Source of the DNA: Deinococcus gobiensis I-0
GTDB lineage: Bacteria > Deinococcota > Deinococci > Deinococcales > Deinococcaceae
Reading direction: 5' to 3'
NCBI RefSeq assembly: GCF_000252445.1
Contig: NC_017790.1
Span: forward strand, 2,611,001-2,675,000
Length of the DNA stretch: 64,000 bases
Below the pieces are notes generated by a model, which did not search any database, had not been told where the DNA came from, and worked only from the letters and a program-made list of their open reading frames with translations. The translations under genes and the position numbers were made by a program. Positions 56,054 to 64,000 of this stretch are shown in pieces. Every line of letters begins with the position of its first letter. Position 1 is the first letter of the stretch.

Positions 56054-56067
56054 CCCCTCCGGAGGGG
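56054..56067 (-). repeat. Hairpin between binding-protein and permease genes
   Basis: CCCCTCCGGAGGGG, a perfect 14-base palindrome within a larger GC stem, in the 178-base gap. May protect or partly terminate the binding-protein mRNA. Confidence 0.45.
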
Positions 56068-56147
56068 CGCGGCCGGCCCCCCACAAAGCTCCGGCCGACG
56101 CCCGGGTCCGGGTCAGGCCGGCGGCCCGCGCCTCTCCCCCATCCGGC

Positions 56148-57373
<1,226 letters not shown>

Positions 57374-57377
<4 letters not shown>

Positions 57378-58384
57378 GGGTTCCCTCCGGGGGGCGGCGC
57401 GACGGTGGCGCCGGGAAGCAGGTGAACGGGAATGAGCTGGCCGCGCGGCGGCTGGCCCGCCAGGGCTTCTTGCACGAGCGTCAGGGCGGTGTCGGCGATG
57501 CGGGCGATGTCCTGGGCGACCGTGGTCAGGCGCAGGCGGATGGGCAGTTCGGGCAGGCCGTCGAAGCCCACCACCGAGACCTCGGCGGGCACGGCCACGC
57601 CCAGGTCCTCCAGGGCGGCGCAGGCGCCGGCGGCGCTCTCGTCACTCTGGGCGAAGAGGCCGGTAAAGCGCGCACCGCCCTCCCAGGCGCGGCGCATGGC
57701 CCGGTAGCCCCCCAGCACCGTGAAGTCGCTGGCGATCACCTGCACGGCCGCTCCCGCCGCCAGCGCCGCCCGCACGAAGCCGCGCTGGCGGTCCTGGGCG
57801 ACCTGGCTGGGGCCGTCGCCCAGATAGGCCAGCTCGCGGTGACCGGCTTCCAGCAGGTGCTGCGCCGCGGTGGCCCCGCCCGCCTCGTCGTCCGGAGCCA
57901 CCCAGGACAGATCCGGGTGGTGGCCGATCAGGACGGCGGGAACCCCGGCGCGGCGCAGGAACTCCAGCCGGGGGTCGCCGTCGATGGCGTGCATGACCAG
58001 CACGGCGCTGGGCAGGTGGGCCAGGGCACTCAGGTCGGCGCGCAGGTCGAGGAGCTGCACGCCCTGGGGCGCGGTCTGCGCTTCGAGGGCGCGGCGAAAC
58101 AGCACCTGATAGGGGTGCAGCCGGGGGTCATCGCGGTCCAGCGACAGGCCCAGGGTCTGGCCGGTGCGCCAGCTCAGGTGGCGGGCGGCCGGGTCGGGCA
58201 CGTACCCTAGGCCGGCCATGACCTCCTGCACCCGCTGGCGCGTGGCGAGCGCCACCGTGCTGTGACCGTTGATGACCCGGCTGACCGTCCCCGTACTGAC
58301 GCCGGCGGCCTGGGCCACGTCGGCGATGGTGGGGCGGCTGGGCAGGGGCACTCTGGGCGCAGTCGTCTTGGGCATGGTCGTCAT
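57374..58384 (-). CDS. LacI-family transcriptional regulator of the sugar operon
   Basis: 336 residues. N-terminal helix-turn-helix PTIADVAQAAGVSTGTVSRVINGHSTVALATRQRV (in parts) and hinge YVPDPAARHLSWRTG, then a periplasmic-binding-type sensor domain (LGLSLDRDD onward, AVLVMHAIDGDPR, GFVRAAL, GLFAQSDESAAGACAALEDLG in parts, VVGFDG). Represses its own operon, relieved by a sugar. ATG 58384 has GAGG upstream; ATG 58375 also possible. Two identical operators sit in its leader. Confidence 0.93.
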
Positions 58385-58412
58385 TAGGGCAGACCTCGGG
58401 CGGCAGGGGGCA

Positions 58413-58428
58413 TTGTAAGCGGTTACAG
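58413..58428 (-). promoter_or_regulatory. LacI-type operator O2
   Basis: TTGTAAGCGGTTACAG; core TGTAAGCGGTTACA at 58414-58427, identical to O1. Center-to-center distance to O1 is 68 bp, suitable for looping or road-block. Confidence 0.75.
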
Positions 58429-58480
58429 TCCAGGCCACAGGACCGGCCACACGTGATGGATCACAGCCGACCCGGACAGG

Positions 58481-58496
58481 TTGTAAGCGGTTACAA
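58481..58496 (-). promoter_or_regulatory. LacI-type operator O1
   Basis: TTGTAAGCGGTTACAA, TTGTAA/TTACAA arms around GCGG; overlaps the predicted transcription start of the operon. Confidence 0.8.
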
Positions 58497-58501
58497 GACG
58501 T

Positions 58502-58529
58502 ATTGTGCGCCAAAACGGCCGGGTGTCAA
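58502..58529 (-). promoter_or_regulatory. Promoter of the sugar operon
   Basis: On the minus strand TTGACA (58529-58524), 16-base spacer, CACAAT (58507-58502), with O1 directly downstream. The leader to ATG 58384 is about 110 bases. Confidence 0.7.
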
Positions 58530-58772
58530 GAGGCGAGGGCTTACAAAGTGACGAGGGAGGGGAGGGCGACCGTGAAAGCCCGTCCCGGCAAGGCCCGAGG
58601 AGGCTGTCAGCCCGGCCGAGTGCGGGCCGCTTCTCCAGGAGCGTCGCCGGACAGGACCGCCCGCACCTCCCCCCCACCCGGCTCCCGACGAGGCAGGGCC
58701 CGGCCGCTGGTTACACCTGTGCGGCGTCCTGGGCAGGCCGCTGTTCCCTCTGCGCGGGGGCCGCCTTTCGCG

Positions 58773-62777
<4,005 letters not shown>

Positions 62778-62783
62778 ATGGAC

Positions 62784-62789
62784 AGTCTA
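62784..62789 (-). promoter_or_regulatory. -10 box of dnaE (leaderless)
   Basis: TAGACT on the minus strand, 6 bases before ATG 62777. Confidence 0.6.
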
Positions 62790-62878
62790 GAGAGCGTGGG
62801 CGAGGCGCGCCGTGACCTCCACCCTTGACCGGGCATCGTCCTCCCTCTTCTCTTCAATCCCGAGTATCCTTATCGGAG

Positions 62879-63772
62879 ATGAAGAGTTTCCTCACTCTGT
62901 TCCTTGCCCTCACGGCCTCGGCCGGGGCCGTCAGCATCAAGCACGATCTGGGCACCGTGGACCTGCCGAACACGCCCAAACGCGTCGTGGTGTTGGAGTA
63001 CGCCTACGCCGACGACGTGGCCGCCCTGGGCCTCAAGCCGGTCGGCTGGGCGCGCGAGGCCGACGTGCCCGACTACCTGGGCCGGCAGCTCGCGGGCGTG
63101 CCCAGCATCGGCACCCGCGCGCAGCCCAGCCTGGAAAAGATCCTGGCCCTCAAGCCCGACCTGATCCTGGCCGACACGGGCCGCCACAAGGGCCTGTACG
63201 CGCAGCTCTCCAAGATCGCCCCGACGATTTCGCTGAACGTGTTCCGCAGCGACTACCAGGGCCAGCTCGACGCCCTGGGCACCCTGGGCCGGGCGCTGGG
63301 CCGCGAACCCCAGGCGCAGCGCCTGCTCGACGAACAGGCCCGGCTCCTCGCCAAGTCGCGTCTGCTCGCCAACAAGGGGGCGGGGGGCCTGCTGGTGGCC
63401 GCGCTGCCGCCCTCGAACCTGTTCGTGCTGCACTCACGCGAGAGCGTCATCGGCGACCTGATGGGCCGACTGGGCCGCACCAACCTCTCGACCTCGGCAG
63501 GCAAGGACGACAACCTTTACAGCCTCGACCTCGAAGGCGTCGCGGCCCTCAACCCCGCGACCCTGGTGCTGCTCGTCAACCCCGGTGAACACAACGTGCT
63601 CGACAGCTGGGGCAAGAATCCCGTCTGGCTGCGGCTGCGCGCCGTGCAGTCGGGCAAGGTCTTCACCTTCGACCGCGACCTCTGGAGCAAGGCGCGCGGC
63701 ATCCAGGCCCTCGGCCAGATCACCCGGCAGGCGGTAAGCAGCGGCCTGCTCCAGGATCAGCCCAAACGCTGA
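62879..63772 (+). CDS. Iron/cobalamin-type ABC transporter substrate-binding protein
   Basis: 297 residues, class III (FecB/BtuF-like) binding protein. Signal peptide MKSFLTLFLALTASAGAV. NTPKRVVVLEYAYADDVAALG, SLEKILALKPDLILAD, IGDLMGRLGRTNL and the C-terminal WLRLRAVQSGKVFTFDRDLW are typical. Ligand could be ferric siderophore or citrate; no permease or ATPase gene is visible nearby. TATCCT (62865-62870) lies 8 bases before the ATG, and GGAG directly abuts it. An imperfect CCGA...TCGG palindrome (62860-62876) overlaps this box. Confidence 0.9.
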   Translation: MKSFLTLFLALTASAGAVSIKHDLGTVDLPNTPKRVVVLEYAYADDVAALGLKPVGWAREADVPDYLGRQLAGVPSIGTRAQPSLEKILALKPDLILADTGRHKGLYAQLSKIAPTISLNVFRSDYQGQLDALGTLGRALGREPQAQRLLDEQARLLAKSRLLANKGAGGLLVAALPPSNLFVLHSRESVIGDLMGRLGRTNLSTSAGKDDNLYSLDLEGVAALNPATLVLLVNPGEHNVLDSWGKNPVWLRLRAVQSGKVFTFDRDLWSKARGIQALGQITRQAVSSGLLQDQPKR

Positions 63773-63779
63773 GGAAGCT

Positions 63780-64000
63780 TCAGGCGTCAGGCAGCTCCTC
63801 GGCTTCCAGCTGCGCTGCCCCGCGCGTGGCGTCCCGCAGCGCCGCCGCGAAGGCGTCCAGGTCCTCCGGGTAGACCTCCACGTCCAGCGCGACCCCCGCA
63901 GCCGTATAGGCCTCCTCGCCCCTGACCGTGTCGAAGGTGTCCAGCAGGTGGTACAGCCCGCTCAGGTGCCCGAAGGGCACGGCCACGTTCAGGCGGCGGC
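63780..64000 (-). CDS. yigZ: YigZ/IMPACT family protein, C-terminal part (cut by window end)
   Basis: Frame remains open to the window edge; about 73 residues seen. [41 protein letters not shown] and [13 protein letters not shown] match the DUF1949 C-terminal domain of YigZ (UPF0029), whose function is unclear. Ends 7 bases from the convergent binding-protein gene. Confidence 0.75.
   Translation of the reverse strand, partial: RRLNVAVPFGHLSGLYHLLDTFDTVRGEEAYTAAGVALDVEVYPEDLDAFAAALRDATRGAAQLEAEELPDA

Overview
The window is a gene-dense, very GC-rich stretch of bacterial chromosome that looks like Deinococcus. The evidence is the gene complement (TreY/TreZ/GlgX, SufCBD, a standalone bacterial nitric oxide synthase, an SLH/beta-barrel envelope protein, long-linker envelope proteins) and the promoter style: at least 17 genes have a TANNNT -10 box only 5-10 bases before the start codon, the leaderless arrangement known from Deinococcus. 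No phage, insertion sequence or CRISPR array was seen. Species cannot be named from sequence alone.

Layout. 1-7.3 kb: glycogen-to-trehalose genes (glgX partial, treZ, treY). 7.3-9.3 kb: a zinc alcohol dehydrogenase and coaX. 9.4-18.7 kb, minus strand: six co-directional envelope genes, exbB-exbD-TonB-like-secreted protein-RND adaptor-RND pump. 18.8-23 kb: Fe-S assembly operon sufC-sufB-VOC protein-sufD, with a Fur-type 7-1-7 palindrome at the promoter. 23-25.8 kb: a small accessory patch with a PPOX-fold protein, a heavily frameshifted alcohol dehydrogenase pseudogene, an ATP-grasp protein and a cupin. 25.8-29.5 kb: rplY, efp, accB, accC. 29.5-31 kb: a small membrane protein and an SLH/coiled-coil/collagen-like/beta-barrel protein. 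31.2-35.5 kb: a dienoyl-CoA isomerase/reductase pair, a PBP4-type carboxypeptidase that seems to use a CTG start, rdgB and a DUF1440 protein. 35.5-39.7 kb: sufE divergent from a two-domain sulfurtransferase, an anchored protein, mdh and a cyclodeaminase-like protein. 39.8 kb: tRNA-Leu(CAG). 40-45.6 kb: GT4 glycosyltransferase, hisA, BrkB-family protein, thioesterase, malic enzyme. 45.7-51.2 kb: DUF4403, yjbQ, nos, two metallopeptidases and a coiled-coil protein. 51.3-58.5 kb, minus strand: LacI-regulated sugar uptake operon (lacI-type regulator, binding protein, two permeases, glucosidase). 58.8-62.8 kb: dnaE. The end holds an iron/cobalamin-type binding protein and the 3' part of a yigZ-family gene.

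Connections. GlgX, TreY and TreZ form a complete route from glycogen to trehalose; the sugar operon at 51-58 kb probably feeds alpha-glucans into the same carbon pool. SufCBD, SufE and the sulfurtransferase are two separate loci serving Fe-S assembly and sulfur supply. The 9-19 kb block is the most unusual: a proton-channel/TonB-like energiser in line with an RND efflux pair, where both the TonB-like protein and the adaptor carry very long low-complexity linkers, plausibly to cross a thick Deinococcus envelope.
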